Shown here: positions 4,916 through 5,501 of the stretch, piece by piece
How the letters are laid out: each line of letters starts with the position of its first letter
Numbering within the stretch: the first letter of the stretch is position 1
Source: Nanobdellota archaeon
Lineage (GTDB): Archaea; Nanobdellota; Nanobdellia; Woesearchaeales; GW2011-AR15
Assembly: GCA_013335235.1 (NCBI GenBank)
Contig: JAAXVZ010000060.1
Coordinates: 1,687 to 7,187, forward strand
Direction: 5' to 3'
DNA: 5,501 nucleotides
Program-made: the position numbers and the translations under genes
Notes under the pieces: model-generated
The model's database searches: none
The model's input: the letters and a program-made list of their open reading frames with translations, nothing else
Told to the model about the DNA's origin: nothing

Positions 4916-5501
4916 AAGCTTAAGATGTAATTTGCAAGGCTCAGCTTTCCTGCTCTCTTAAACACCTTGAAATCCCTGTCTTGGGGTATATATATGTCAA
5001 ATGCACTGTAGCCTAACATAGCTGGATTGGTCTTGGTGTTCGGTAAAAAGGAGATAAAATGTATATTCCGGAAATTAAAGGCATGCTCCACATCTCCGTA
5101 GCTTGTCCGGAACATTGCAGTTCCTTTTGTCGGGTGGAAATGGAACTGTCCGCCTGTATCGCCCTCATTCCAGCAACTGAATTCTTGCGCTACATCTCTC
5201 CCGTCTCGGGATTGCGTATACAGTTCCATGGACCTTTTGTTCCAGTTGGAAAATCCCTTCTGCAGAAGCAGATTAGGTGAAAGTATTTCATGAACTTTCA
5301 CCGTGTTGCCATATTGGTGTTCTCTTAGCCAGGTTGAAAACTCATAGTCCCTATCCTCTTTGGTCATCTTCACTAGCTTCTGCAGTCCAGGCTTATCTTC
5401 TATCACCACAGTGTCCGCCTCCCTGACAGGATATAGCCATGGTGATCTTTCGGCAGCCTGGATTATGGTATCATGGAGTCTCTTCAGCTCAGCCAGACTA
5501 T
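4912..5501 (-). CDS. Partial protein with a JAMM/MPN-like metal-binding signature (5' end off window)
   Basis: The frame is open from the stop at 4914-4912 to the right edge, giving 195 visible residues. The N-terminus lies outside, so the GTG at 5409 that could serve as a start is probably internal (context ADTVVIEDK). Counting from the first complete visible codon, an acidic residue in YEFSTWL (Glu53) begins a strand region ending KVHEILSPN. Further on, HFHP (His120, His122) is followed by SYGD (Ser133, Asp136). Glu, HxH and SxxD in this order resemble the JAMM zinc site of MPN/JAB peptidases, and the later strand IHFISFLP and AFDIYIP would fit that fold. The gap between HxH and Ser is ten residues rather than the canonical seven, so zinc binding is not certain. 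Possible roles include deubiquitinase-like or amide hydrolase activity; the visible neighbours give no clue. Confidence 0.6.
   Translation of the reverse strand, partial: SLAELKRLHDTIIQAAERSPWLYPVREADTVVIEDKPGLQKLVKMTKEDRDYEFSTWLREHQYGNTVKVHEILSPNLLLQKGFSNWNKRSMELYTQSRDGRDVAQEFSCWNEGDTGGQFHFHPTKGTAMFRTSYGDVEHAFNFRNIHFISFLPNTKTNPAMLGYSAFDIYIPQDRDFKVFKRAGKLSLANYILSF

Noticed and set aside
5407..5409. GTG at 5409 as start of the JAMM-like gene
   Set aside because: The same frame stays open to the window edge with protein-like sequence, so the GTG is most likely an internal Val codon.

Overview
The window looks archaeal. It holds a DUF357 protein, a family I know only from archaea, and a radical SAM protein of the archaeal tetraether lipid synthase (Tes) type. 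TATA-like boxes lie about 25-30 bases upstream of several start codons, the geometry of leaderless archaeal transcripts. Genes are tightly packed, overlap at ATGA-type junctions, and sit at roughly 45-50% GC except for one insert. The phylum cannot be fixed from this sequence; a DPANN or euryarchaeal lineage is possible but unproven.

Left part (1-2933, minus strand): a gene train read right to left. It runs from a DUF357 helical protein, to a three-helix membrane protein, a Tes-like radical SAM enzyme, an integral membrane methyltransferase of the ICMT/PEMT type, and a further membrane protein cut by the left edge. The last four are joined by overlaps or near-zero spacing, so they are probably co-transcribed. 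Since Tes enzymes couple archaeal lipid chains, a membrane lipid or isoprenoid modification operon is a reasonable inference.

Centre (2934-3142): an AT-rich divergent promoter region. It fires left into the DUF357 gene and right into an HPP-family membrane protein. The HPP gene is the only complete gene here that clearly has a 5' leader of about 55 nt, and that leader contains an imperfect hairpin.

Right part (3143-5501): the HPP membrane protein, then an AT-rich (about 37% GC) orphan gene whose Thr-Cys-His spacing matches the catalytic triad of the CheD glutamine deamidase, then a canonical Nudix hydrolase. The Nudix gene ends tail-to-tail, through a shared CTAG, with a minus-strand gene that runs off the right edge and carries an HxH...SxxD signature like JAMM/MPN metalloproteases.

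The two most promising items are the Tes-plus-methyltransferase operon and the solitary, compositionally foreign CheD-fold protein. No rRNA, tRNA, CRISPR array, insertion sequence or attachment site was found.
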